Of a stretch of DNA of 17,134 bases, positions 7,280 to 13,474 are shown in pieces. Source of the DNA: Candidatus Brocadiia bacterium (GTDB taxonomy: Bacteria; Planctomycetota; MHYJ01; JACQXL01); assembly GCA_020062035.1 (NCBI GenBank), contig JAGUXD010000030.1, positions 1 through 17,134 on the forward strand. Direction: 5' to 3'. Made by a program: the position numbers and the translations under genes. The notes below the pieces were generated by a model. It saw only the letters and a program-made list of their open reading frames with translations, did no database searches and was not told the DNA's origin. Position 1 is the first letter of the stretch, and the number at the start of each line of letters is the position of its first letter.

Positions 7280-7834
7280 TCATGTCGTTCCTGATACAAA
7301 TGTTTTACCAGCTTTTTTCTTGATTATCTCATCGCTATATTTGATGCCTTTAAGATTATACGGCTCACATGATTTAAGCGCCTTGATTGAAGCAGAAAAT
7401 CTTCCAACCAATTCCCTATCTGCTCCTTGTATCACCACAAGATTAGGATTGGGAATAGTAACGGTTATACCCTGTGGCACAGAAACCCTAATCGGATGTG
7501 AAAACCCCAAATGAAATATAATCGTATTCTTCTCAATCTGGGCTTTATAACCTATACCATTGATTTCTAATTTTCTTTCATAACCACTGTGAACCCCTCT
7601 GAGCATATTATTAATAATGCTCCTGATTGTTCCATGCTGTATCTTATCCTGCAGGATATTATAAGTCGCTTCTAATGAAACTAATTTCTTTGCTGTATCA
7701 ACGGTTATTTTGATATTCGCAGGAACTTTTTGCTCCACGATTCCTTTTGGTCCATCGGCTTTTATTTTACCATCTGTTAGAGTTACCTTTACACCTTCAG
7801 GAATAGAAATTGGCTTTCTACCTATCCGAGACAT
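7280..7834 (-). CDS. rplF: 50S ribosomal protein L6
   Basis: L6 sits at the base of the L7/L12 stalk near the sarcin-ricin loop. The 184 residues form the usual tandem alpha-beta domains. The start MSRIGRKPISIPEGVKV is canonical. The C-terminal rRNA-binding region (YNLKGIKYSDEIIKKKAGKT) matches the family. A strong AAGGAGATAG precedes the ATG. It is the first ribosomal gene in the direction of transcription here. Its usual upstream neighbours rpsH and rpsN are not present, and a promoter lies directly before it. Confidence 0.98.
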   Translation of the reverse strand: MSRIGRKPISIPEGVKVTLTDGKIKADGPKGIVEQKVPANIKITVDTAKKLVSLEATYNILQDKIQHGTIRSIINNMLRGVHSGYERKLEINGIGYKAQIEKNTIIFHLGFSHPIRVSVPQGITVTIPNPNLVVIQGADRELVGRFSASIKALKSCEPYNLKGIKYSDEIIKKKAGKTFVSGTT

Positions 7835-7866
7835 AAATGCTATCTCCTTTTTAAGGGAAACTATTT

Positions 7867-7895
7867 TTTATAATTTATTGTAAGTATATTGTCAA
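7867..7895 (-). promoter_or_regulatory. Sigma70-type promoter for the rplF-rpoA cluster
   Basis: On the minus strand a consensus -35 TTGACA (7890-7895) is followed by exactly 17 nt and then TATAAA (7867-7872). The predicted start is near 7860, giving a 5' leader of about 26 nt that contains the strong rplF ribosome-binding site. The surrounding 86-nt gap is very AT-rich. It explains how the distal spc genes are transcribed without the usual upstream operon. Confidence 0.8.
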
Positions 7896-7920
7896 CAAAC
7901 CTAATAAAAATTTTACTATT

Positions 7921-8133
7921 TTATTCTATAACCATTAAAACAGTTTCTGTATCAACCGTTTGACCTACGGAGACATTGATTTCTTTAACCACACCTGAGA
8001 CAGGCGAAGGCAAATCCATCTCCATCTTCATTGCCTCAAAAATAAGCAGTGTCTGATTCTCTTTTACTGTATCACCTACCGAAACCTGTATCTTCACCAC
8101 CTTACCATTTATGGGAGCCGTTACTTGTTTCAT
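7921..8133 (-). CDS. Free-standing biotin carboxyl carrier domain protein
   Basis: A 70-residue biotinyl/lipoyl domain with nothing attached. The biotinylation motif EAMKME places the acceptor lysine at K36, in the hairpin turn between the two half-barrels. The two symmetrical halves (APINGKVVKIQVSVGD and SPVSGVVKEINVSVGQ) are clear. Such free domains act as the swinging arm of decarboxylase or carboxylase complexes (oxaloacetate, methylmalonyl-CoA or glutaconyl-CoA type), but no carboxylase or decarboxylase subunit is in the window, so the partner is unknown. The ribosome-binding site AGAAGGAGAT is strong. It follows the glycosyltransferase by 17 nt. Confidence 0.9.
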   Translation of the reverse strand: MKQVTAPINGKVVKIQVSVGDTVKENQTLLIFEAMKMEMDLPSPVSGVVKEINVSVGQTVDTETVLMVIE

Positions 8134-8150
8134 ATTATCTCCTTCTGTTT

Positions 8151-9338
8151 CTAATTTGCCGTTTGGATCCCGCTGAAGCGGGATCCATTATACAATTTTA
8201 CTACTTTTTCCACCATAAAATTTGTAATAAAATTGGGAATTATCAATTTTTTACCGTTCTCGCCCATTTCTCTGGCTCGGTCAGGGTTTTTTAATAGATA
8301 AATTATTGCGGACGTTAACTTATCTCGTGATAATTTATTATTATTTCCAGTGGGTGCTGGAATAAGAAACCCGGTTCTGGAATTTATTACCACTTCTGAT
8401 GACCCGGCAATATCAAAGGAAACCACTGGCTTAGATAAGGCAAACGTTTGTGGAATTACCAGGGGTAGTCCTTCTCGCAGGGACGGATGGACCAGAATAT
8501 CTATTGCCTTTATTATAGAAGGGATTCGCTCAGGTGAAACAAGCCCTGTGAAAACAAAATATTTCTCTAATCCCCTGCCTTGAATCTCTCTTTTGACCTT
8601 ATCATAAAGCGAACCATCGCCAACAAAAAGAAACCTTACATCCGGCACCTCGCGAATTATTCTGTTTGCTATCTGAATAATATAATTATGCCCCTTTAGT
8701 GGAGCAATCCTTGCAATCGTCCCAATAACCTTGCTATTTTCCAAACCCAATTGGCATCTGATTTCTCTCGGTGCATCAGCGTCTGACTCAAACCGCTCCA
8801 TCCCGATTGAACAATAAATCGTTGTGTACATCCCGGGCTTACCTATCTTCACCCGAAGCGACTCTCTTGTCATCGCATCAGCCACACTGATAAATTTAGT
8901 GGTAACCAATGCAGTAACCCTCTCTATACTCACATACAAAAAATTTACAAGACGGTTCTGATACTGATGAAACGATAAGCCGTGAATTGTGTGAACAATC
9001 GTTTTGACACCGGCAAAATAAGCCGCAAAACGACCAAGAATCCCTGCTTTGGCACTATGCGTATGCACCACATCGGGCCTCAGTCGCCTCAGTAAAAAAT
9101 ACAGTTTTATAAAGGCAATTATGTCTAAAACAGGGTTAATATTTCTCCGCATCTGGGGAATAATCACAAGGTTGACATTACTCTCTTTTACCCGCTTTAT
9201 TAAATCACCTTCCGGACCCAAAGCCGGTCCTGAAACAAGGGTTACCTGATATTGTTTCTGAAGGTTTTCTACGGTAAGAATCGCGACTTCCTGGGCCCCG
9301 CCCAATATCAATCGCGTAATAATATGCACTACTTTCAC
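8151..9338 (-). CDS. GT4-family glycosyltransferase with repeat-encoded C-terminus
   Basis: A 395-residue GT-B fold sugar transferase, probably acting on a cell-surface glycan; donor and acceptor cannot be told. The N-terminal domain has the acceptor-side glycine loop (LILGGAQEV, near residue 13) and DVVHTHSAKAG. The donor domain begins near GTIARIAPLKGH, followed by FLFVGDGSLYDK. The retaining-enzyme EX7E motif reads EGLPLVIPQ, with Gln at the second Glu position. The start is GTG, 9 nt after the upstream stop, with no clear ribosome-binding site, so translation is probably coupled. The last residues (384-395) include GSRFSGI, encoded by a perfect palindrome rather than family sequence. Confidence 0.9.
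   Translation of the reverse strand: MKVVHIITRLILGGAQEVAILTVENLQKQYQVTLVSGPALGPEGDLIKRVKESNVNLVIIPQMRRNINPVLDIIAFIKLYFLLRRLRPDVVHTHSAKAGILGRFAAYFAGVKTIVHTIHGLSFHQYQNRLVNFLYVSIERVTALVTTKFISVADAMTRESLRVKIGKPGMYTTIYCSIGMERFESDADAPREIRCQLGLENSKVIGTIARIAPLKGHNYIIQIANRIIREVPDVRFLFVGDGSLYDKVKREIQGRGLEKYFVFTGLVSPERIPSIIKAIDILVHPSLREGLPLVIPQTFALSKPVVSFDIAGSSEVVINSRTGFLIPAPTGNNNKLSRDKLTSAIIYLLKNPDRAREMGENGKKLIIPNFITNFMVEKVVKLYNGSRFSGIQTAN
8164..8187. repeat. Perfect mini-palindrome at the glycosyltransferase C-terminus
   Basis: TGGATCCCGCT-GA-AGCGGGATCCA: two perfect 11-bp arms with a 2-nt centre. It overlaps the last codons of the glycosyltransferase gene and encodes GSRFSGI on the minus strand. The core TCCCGCT-GA-AGCGGGA is identical to the copy at 2679-2694. 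Confidence 0.85.
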
Positions 9339-9347
9339 TACAATAAA

Positions 9348-10655
9348 TTACGGCTTGAATAATTTCTTAACCAGTTTAAGCGCCTCTTTTTTACTCGTAA
9401 TCTCTTTTTCTAACTGGGCTTCTTCTATCGTCTTGAGTATTTTGGAAAATATTGGTCCGGGCTTAAAGCCCAAATCAATTAAATCATTTCCATTTATCAA
9501 CGGTTTGGGTTTTAGTTCTTCTTTAGAGAGTGCTCGGTAAAGTCGACCGGCGATATAATATGGTTTCAGGTCCATATCAGAGCCCAATCTATCAGCCCGA
9601 TGCAGTTCTGCCAACTGCGGATATGCCGGATGACCGAACAGTCGCTTTAAGGTGCTTTTGCGCATTTTGTCTATATCCTTAAAAACTAAATGCCTACTGA
9701 TAATCCAGCAAATTGTCTCGGTTTCCAAGTTAGATAACCGAAATCTCTTACAGATACGTTCTGCCATTTCTTGTCCTATCCTTTCGTGTTCGTGAAACCG
9801 GATACGGTCAGTTATCATAAAAGTATCCGGCTTTCCAATATCATGAAGGAGTGTTGCGAACGCCAACTCAAATGACGGATTACGCAAATGCTTTAACACC
9901 GCCAATGTATGAATATAAACATCTCCTTCAGGGTGAAATTGCACTGGTTGTTTGACTCCCTTCATTCGTATTACTTCAGGTAATATCTCTTTTAATAATC
10001 CGCTACTATCTAATAATTCTATACCTTTATACCGAAGCGGACTGATAAGAATTCGTTTTAACTCTTCACGGATTCGCTCAGGGCTTATTTGGGTTATCTG
10101 GTGGGCTAAAGATGAGATTGCCCTTCTGGTTTTCGGCTCAAGAAAAAAACCGAGTTCTACGGCAAATCTGATTGTCCGCATCATCCTTAGTTTATCTTCT
10201 CTGAACCGTTCCTCGGGCTCGCCAATCGTTCTGATGACTTTCTTCTTGATATCATCCCTGCCGCGGACAAGGTCCACAAGCTCCCTTTTAATCGGGTCAT
10301 AGAGTAGCCCGTTAATCGTAAAATCTCGTCTGTAGACATCCTCATTTCTTGAGCCGTATTTTATATTATCAGGTCGTCTTCCATCGCTATAAGGTCCTTC
10401 GGTTCTGAATGTCGTAACCTCTATTCTTTGTCCATCAATGATTACTACAACCACGCCAAACGCTTTTCCTACAGCGATGGTTTTATCAAATAACTTTATC
10501 ACCTGCGATGGCTTAGCATCGGTTGCCACATCATAATCCTTGGGAGAACGTTTCATCAGACGGTCACGCACACAACCACCGGCAAAATATGCCAGGAATC
10601 CTTCTGCCTGTAACTTGCTCACTACCTCTAAAGCAATCTTATATACGGAATCCAT
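9348..10655 (-). CDS. CCA-adding enzyme / poly(A) polymerase family protein with HD domain
   Basis: Class II nucleotidyltransferase that adds CCA (or A residues) to tRNA 3' ends, or poly(A) to RNA. The head domain has GGCVRD (26-31), the metal-binding DYD (D40, D42), RRDFTINGL (109-117) and the ED-x2-R nucleotide-selection motif (E153, D154, R157). An HD phosphohydrolase domain follows, with H249, the HD pair H271-D272 and HEHERIG near 288. Both halves look catalytically intact over 435 residues. I cannot separate cca from pcnB by reading, but the tRNA role is more likely. The ATG follows a small ATTCG-CCG-CGAAT palindrome and has no strong ribosome-binding site. The glycosyltransferase starts 9 nt after its stop. 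Confidence 0.92.
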   Translation of the reverse strand: MDSVYKIALEVVSKLQAEGFLAYFAGGCVRDRLMKRSPKDYDVATDAKPSQVIKLFDKTIAVGKAFGVVVVIIDGQRIEVTTFRTEGPYSDGRRPDNIKYGSRNEDVYRRDFTINGLLYDPIKRELVDLVRGRDDIKKKVIRTIGEPEERFREDKLRMMRTIRFAVELGFFLEPKTRRAISSLAHQITQISPERIREELKRILISPLRYKGIELLDSSGLLKEILPEVIRMKGVKQPVQFHPEGDVYIHTLAVLKHLRNPSFELAFATLLHDIGKPDTFMITDRIRFHEHERIGQEMAERICKRFRLSNLETETICWIISRHLVFKDIDKMRKSTLKRLFGHPAYPQLAELHRADRLGSDMDLKPYYIAGRLYRALSKEELKPKPLINGNDLIDLGFKPGPIFSKILKTIEEAQLEKEITSKKEALKLVKKLFKP

Positions 10656-10668
10656 ATTCGCCGCGAAT
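10656..10668. repeat. CGAAT mini-palindrome abutting the nucleotidyltransferase start
   Basis: ATTCG-CCG-CGAAT lies directly against the ATG on the coding strand. More CGAAT/ATTCG-type words follow at 10675-10715. It occupies the position where a ribosome-binding site would be expected. Confidence 0.5.
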
Positions 10669-10722
10669 AGCCCTACCCACGAATATAATCAGTGTCCTTT
10701 CGTGTTAATTCGTAGCAACCAC

Positions 10723-10788
10723 AATAAGAACACAGAATACAGTCCCAGCGGGACTGTGTCCTGTATACTATATTCTGTATTCTTGTTT
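10723..10788. repeat. Inverted 7-nt arrays around a mini-palindrome, upstream of the nucleotidyltransferase
   Basis: The left arm is of AGAAYAC type (AGAACAC AGAATAC AG, ending 10742). The right arm is four 7-nt units, CTGTATA CTATATT CTGTATT CTTGTTT (10761-10788). A perfect 9-bp inverted pair AGAATACAG/CTGTATTCT (10734-10742, 10775-10783) joins the arms. The centre is CAGTCCC-AGC-GGGACTG (10740-10756). It lies in the 288-nt gap between the nucleotidyltransferase and the MOSC gene, which contains no gene. Two small imperfect palindromes follow at 10836-10849 and 10855-10870. Confidence 0.7.
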
Positions 10789-10867
10789 ATCTGCCCCAGC
10801 GTGGTCTGTGGTTCGTAATTCGCCGGGTCAAGAAAATCCCGTAAGGGATAACCATCTCGCTAAAGTG

Positions 10868-10936
10868 GGACCGCAGAGACGCTGAGGTCGCAGCCCCGAT
10901 AAATCGGGGCTGCGCACTCTGCGCCTCTGCGGTGAA
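10868..10936. repeat. CGCAGAG-type palindromic repeat, copy 1
   Basis: The arms are CCGCAGAGACGCTGAGG and its imperfect inverse ending CTCTGCGGTG. They enclose a perfect 11-bp hairpin GCAGCCCCGAT-AA-ATCGGGGCTGC (10890-10913). It belongs to the same family as 12044-12180 and 15566-15653. It ends a few bases before the MOSC stop codon. The strong central stem could stop or pause transcription, but no T-run follows. Confidence 0.85.
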
Positions 10937-10943
10937 AACTATT

Positions 10944-11414
10944 TTATACTTCTATGCTTATAGGGTCGCCGATATTTACCTCGCCTCCTTTTAAGACCTC
11001 AGCAAAAATACCTTCAACAGGCATAATGCAATCACCAGCCATACGATAGATAGCACATTTAGTATGGCAATCTTTGCCAATCTGTGTTATCCGTAATCTG
11101 ACTTCTTTTCCTATTTTAAGTTCTATTCCGAGAGATAAGTTCTTTAGGTCAATACCCTCGGTAGTGAGGTTTTCGGCAAAAGAGCCGAGACCAATCTCTT
11201 GGATTTTGGATTTTGGATTTTGGATTACGAATGTATCTATAGATTCTTTGGCGAGTAAACTAATCTGCCGATGCCCTGAGCCGGAGTGAGCATCTTCTTT
11301 TATGCCACAATTTTTTTCAAGATATGCCGAGCCGATATTCTTTTTCGGAATACCTTTCCGGTCGCTGATACAAACACCTACTACCTTGCCCATACTAAAT
11401 ACATTTATACCCAT
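10944..11414 (-). CDS. MOSC domain protein, molybdenum cofactor-associated
   Basis: A small single-domain MOSC protein. MOSC domains (the C-terminal part of Moco sulfurases, and free proteins beside moa genes) are thought to carry sulfur or bind molybdopterin. Hallmarks are GIKEDAHSGSGHRQISLL, GSFAENLTTEGIDL, and the conserved cysteine segment GKDCHTKCAIYRMAGDCIMP. The open frame reaches 11471, but its first codons overlap a 12-bp inverted repeat and no ribosome-binding site lies there. I prefer ATG 11414, with GAGACGG upstream; ATG 11393 (MGKVVGVCISD) is also possible. A 7-nt tandem repeat within the gene encodes NPKSKIQ. It follows moaC, supporting a molybdenum cofactor role. Confidence 0.88.
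   Translation of the reverse strand: MGINVFSMGKVVGVCISDRKGIPKKNIGSAYLEKNCGIKEDAHSGSGHRQISLLAKESIDTFVIQNPKSKIQEIGLGSFAENLTTEGIDLKNLSLGIELKIGKEVRLRITQIGKDCHTKCAIYRMAGDCIMPVEGIFAEVLKGGEVNIGDPISIEV
11199..11226. repeat. Fourfold TTGGATT tandem repeat inside the MOSC gene
   Basis: Four exact tandem copies of TTGGATT (coding strand AATCCAA). Three units equal 21 nt or 7 codons, so the array stays in frame and encodes NPKSKIQ and neighbours. It lies in a variable loop between ISLLAKESID and GSFAENL, outside conserved motifs. Change by one unit would shift the frame; change by three would not. Confidence 0.85.
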
Positions 11415-11423
11415 ATCCGTCTC

Positions 11424-11468
11424 ATGCCAGAGGTCATGCCTAAGGTCTCCGCAGGCGACCTCTGGCAT
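11424..11468. repeat. 12-bp perfect inverted repeat upstream of the MOSC start
   Basis: ATGCCAGAGGTC (11424-11435) and GACCTCTGGCAT (11457-11468) are perfectly complementary across a 21-nt spacer, which itself holds a GCCT/AGGC pair. It covers the first codons of the longest MOSC reading frame, which argues that the true start is downstream. Confidence 0.8.
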
Positions 11469-11491
11469 CACAGACCCATTGGAAAATAGGA

Positions 11492-11509
11492 CCCCGAATA
11501 CTTTCGGGG
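11492..11509. repeat. CCCCGAA hairpin between moaC and the MOSC gene
   Basis: CCCCGAA-TACT-TTCGGGG, a 7-bp stem with a 4-nt loop in the 50-107 nt gap after moaC. It resembles the CCCCGAT modules in the larger repeats. No T-run follows on the minus strand, so read-through to the MOSC gene is expected. Confidence 0.6.
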
Positions 11510-11521
11510 CATAGATATAAG

Positions 11522-12007
11522 TTAAATTTGATATGGCGGATTCCTATTATATGTTCCGCTATGCCCACCCGATTTCTCAAGCAGTTTAATCTCGCTTATC
11601 TTCATTCCACGGTCAATTGCCTTACACATATCATAAATAGTTAATCCGCACACTGCCACAGCAGTCAATGCCTCCATCTCAATACCGGTTCTATCAAAAC
11701 TCTGGACTGAGGCAAATATTTGTATGGTGCGGGGCTTTTTAGGTTTAATCACTATCTGGATATCGGTTATATTTATCGGATGACAGAGCGGAATCAGTTT
11801 ATGCGTCTCTTTGGCGGCCATAATCCCAGCCAGCCGCGCCGTCTCTATGACATTTCCCTTCTTGATTCTACCAGAGGTAATTGCCTTAAATGTCTTTTGT
11901 GTCATCAATACCAGAGCCGATGCCGATGCCTTGCGATGGGTAATATCTTTGTCCGAAACATCAACCATTTTAATTGAGCCATTCTTGTCAATATGCGACA
12001 ATTTCAT
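11522..12007 (-). CDS. moaC: Cyclic pyranopterin monophosphate synthase MoaC
   Basis: Converts the MoaA product into cyclic pyranopterin monophosphate, the first stable precursor of molybdenum cofactor. Length 161 is normal. Diagnostic blocks are the first half through KGNVIETARLAGIMAAKETH, then LIPLCHPI with active-site H76, DRTGIEMEALTAVAVCGLTI with E110/E112, and YDMCKA with D126 and K129. The GGHSGTY tail is also typical. No strong ribosome-binding site is seen before the ATG, and the upstream gap to moaA is 424 nt of repeats, so it may have its own promoter. Confidence 0.97.
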   Translation of the reverse strand: MKLSHIDKNGSIKMVDVSDKDITHRKASASALVLMTQKTFKAITSGRIKKGNVIETARLAGIMAAKETHKLIPLCHPINITDIQIVIKPKKPRTIQIFASVQSFDRTGIEMEALTAVAVCGLTIYDMCKAIDRGMKISEIKLLEKSGGHSGTYNRNPPYQI

Positions 12008-12043
12008 AATTTATTACCATACTACACGTCCTTGTATAATATT

Positions 12044-12180
12044 CACCGCGGAGACGCAGAGTTCGCAGAGAAATGCCACAGATTACAGCGAACCGCCAGA
12101 GAAATTAAGCCCCGATAAATCGGGGTTTTCCCCATCTGCGTTCTCTGCGCCCTCACTGGGCTCGGTGAGTCTGCAGTGAT
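12044..12180. repeat. CGCAGAG-type palindromic repeat, copy 2 (expanded)
   Basis: The left arm starts CACCGCGGAGACGCAGAG and continues with CGCAGAG. The centre is CCCCGAT-AA-ATCGGGG (12110-12125). The right arm reads CTGCGTTCTCTGCGC. Compared with copies 1 and 3, the right arm is interrupted by a CTCAC...GTGAG mini-palindrome (12152-12169), and the left arm by about 25 nt of unrelated sequence. This copy therefore looks older or secondarily invaded. Confidence 0.75.
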
Positions 12181-12201
12181 GGTTATAGGATATCTCTACA
12201 A

Positions 12202-12257
12202 CATAGAGCAAAGAGCATAGAGCGGATAGTCCCGACGTTACGACGGGATACTCTATC
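12202..12257. repeat. CATAGAG heptamer array with palindromic centre
   Basis: CATAGAG CAAAGAG CATAGAG CGGATAG (12202-12229) is a 7-nt array. It is followed by the centre TCCCGACGTTACGACGGGA (12230-12248, palindromic except two symmetric A:A positions), then an inverted CTCTATCC arm. It has the same plan as the other gap elements. Confidence 0.65.
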
Positions 12258-12357
12258 CTGTTAGATGACAGCATATCCGAGTAATGGGGTCAAGAGAAAT
12301 TAGTAAAATTTCTCATATTTCTTTTTCTCGGGGCATCGAAGCGCCACCCCTCTTATC

Positions 12358-12373
12358 TCCCGCCTTGGCGGGA
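12358..12373. repeat. TCCCGCC mini-palindrome downstream of moaA
   Basis: TCCCGCC-TT-GGCGGGA: two perfect 7-bp arms. The arms are identical to those of the copy inside rpsE at 6511-6528. It lies about 58 nt beyond the moaA stop. No T-run follows in the direction of transcription. Confidence 0.7.
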
Positions 12374-12431
12374 CAAATACCGTGCAAGAACACCGAAATA
12401 ATCCACACTTTTCCGTGAAGAACCTAATTTC

Positions 12432-13406
12432 CTATCCTCCGATTCTAGACATTAGGGCATTTCGTTTATGAGAATGAGAAAGCGGTTTATTTAAGATTGC
12501 CTTTATTATCACTTCTTCTATTTCTTTGCTCTTTCTTCTTTCATCTTTTGTCTCTCTTAAGATATGCTTTATATCAATCTCGTTATCCGAGAGCAAGCAG
12601 GATTTAAGATAGCCGTCTGCGGTGAGCCGAAGGCGGTTACATTCAGCACAGAACGGCTGGCTGACCGGCAGAATAAATCCAATCTTTCCATTGCTATCTT
12701 TCAGGCGATAGTATCTGGCAGGACCGCTCCCTGAGATATCAGATATCCTTACCAGTTCTCCGACCTTTTCACTGATTTGTTTAATTATCTCATCACCGTT
12801 GATAATATTACCTGAACTTGTTTCCCAATTACCACAGGGCATATATTCAATAAAACGGATTGTTGCAGTATAATCCTGAGTAATACGGGCAAATTCCAAG
12901 ACCTCATCTTCATTATAGTTCTTTAACAATACCGTGTTGATTTTGATGGCGCCAGAGGCGCCACCAAAACCAAGGTCTAATAATTGTTTAATGCCTTCTA
13001 TTACTTTTTTTAAGCCGTCAACACCCGTGATTTTCTGGAAGTTATTTCTATCAAGCGAATTTATACTGACATTGATGCTATGCAGGCCAATATTTGATAA
13101 TTCCCTGGCAAAATCACCAAGTAAATAGCCGTTTGTCGTGAGCGATACCTTTTCCACTCCTTTTATAGACAGGGCTTCTTTTAAGAAGTAGATGATATCT
13201 CGTCTTACTAATGGCTCTCCACCAGTAATGCGGAATTTCTTAATCCCTAAAGAAACACTTGCTCGGACAACATTTAGGATTTCTTCATAAGAAAGTAGCG
13301 GTAAAAGAGTAATCGGGCTGGGAAGGCAATAAAGACATCTAAAGTTACAGCGGTCTGTTACAGAAACCCTTAGATAATCTATTTCTCTACCAAATCGGTC
13401 TTTCAT
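12432..13406 (-). CDS. moaA: GTP 3',8-cyclase MoaA (radical SAM)
   Basis: Radical SAM enzyme that performs the first step of molybdenum cofactor synthesis, rearranging GTP to 3',8-cyclo-GTP. The N-terminal cluster motif C20-x3-C24-x2-C27 and GGEP (62-65) bind the first 4Fe-4S cluster and SAM. The second cluster ligands are C253, C256 and C270 in CAECNRLRLTADGYLKSC. The C-terminal double glycine (RIGG) needed in the family is present. Length 324 is normal. A loop at residues 148-153 is enlarged by a GC-rich palindrome. The ATG follows a CGCTATT repeat array. The acyltransferase gene ends 56 nt upstream. Confidence 0.97.
   Translation of the reverse strand: MKDRFGREIDYLRVSVTDRCNFRCLYCLPSPITLLPLLSYEEILNVVRASVSLGIKKFRITGGEPLVRRDIIYFLKEALSIKGVEKVSLTTNGYLLGDFARELSNIGLHSINVSINSLDRNNFQKITGVDGLKKVIEGIKQLLDLGFGGASGAIKINTVLLKNYNEDEVLEFARITQDYTATIRFIEYMPCGNWETSSGNIINGDEIIKQISEKVGELVRISDISGSGPARYYRLKDSNGKIGFILPVSQPFCAECNRLRLTADGYLKSCLLSDNEIDIKHILRETKDERRKSKEIEEVIIKAILNKPLSHSHKRNALMSRIGG
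12947..12963. repeat. Mini-palindrome inside moaA
   Basis: TGGCGCC-AGA-GGCGCCA: two perfect 7-bp arms with a 3-nt centre. It encodes residues about 148-153 of MoaA (GFGGASGAIKIN), where family members usually have a shorter GF-x-PVKIN-type stretch. The frame is kept. Confidence 0.65.
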
Positions 13407-13409
13407 ATC

Positions 13410-13448
13410 CGCTATTCGCTATTCGCTATTAGCCAATAGCAAATAGCG
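13410..13448. repeat. CGCTATT threefold array with inverted arm, before moaA
   Basis: Three exact tandem copies of CGCTATT (13410-13430) are followed by an inverted arm AATAGC (13435-13440) and AATAGCG (13442-13448). It covers the whole leader just upstream of the moaA ATG, including where a ribosome-binding site should be. In RNA it would form a hairpin ending a few bases before the start codon. Confidence 0.8.
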
Positions 13449-13460
13449 ACCCCGCTGGAA

Positions 13461-13474
13461 CTCTACGCTCTACG
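13461..13474. repeat. CTCTACG pair at the acyltransferase stop codon
   Basis: CTCTACG CTCTACG; on the coding strand this is CGTAGAG CGTAGAG, the same unit as at 3566-3586 and 16731-16751. It encodes the last residues RRA and the TAG stop of the acyltransferase. Confidence 0.7.

Larger units (their letters stand above)
12008..12431. other. 424-nt non-coding gap between moaA and moaC, filled with repeats
   Basis: No gene, tRNA or convincing promoter is seen here. The gap holds a CGCAGAG-type palindromic repeat (12044-12180), a CATAGAG heptamer element (12202-12257), and a TCCCGCC-TT-GGCGGGA mini-palindrome (12358-12373). Short open frames within it are repeat translations. Confidence 0.7.

Noticed and set aside
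10890..10913. Rho-independent terminator between the MOSC gene and the nucleotidyltransferase gene
   Set aside because: The stem is strong, but no T-run follows on the minus strand, and the hairpin is the shared core of a repeat family.
10656..10943. Small RNA or tRNA gene in the gap between the nucleotidyltransferase and MOSC genes
   Set aside because: The palindromes do not form a cloverleaf and no T-loop sequence is present; repeat elements explain the structure.
11415..11471. Longest start for the MOSC protein (ATG 11471)
   Set aside because: The extra codons overlap a 12-bp inverted repeat, lack family likeness, and have no ribosome-binding site.
11811..12179. 122-residue plus-strand frame over moaC and repeat copy 2
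   Set aside because: It is antisense to moaC, then runs through the repeat (FTAETQSSQRN is the typical repeat translation).
12083..12274. 63-residue minus-strand frame in the moaA-moaC gap
   Set aside because: It is largely a translation of the palindromic repeat copy 2 and its neighbour; no ribosome-binding site or family match.
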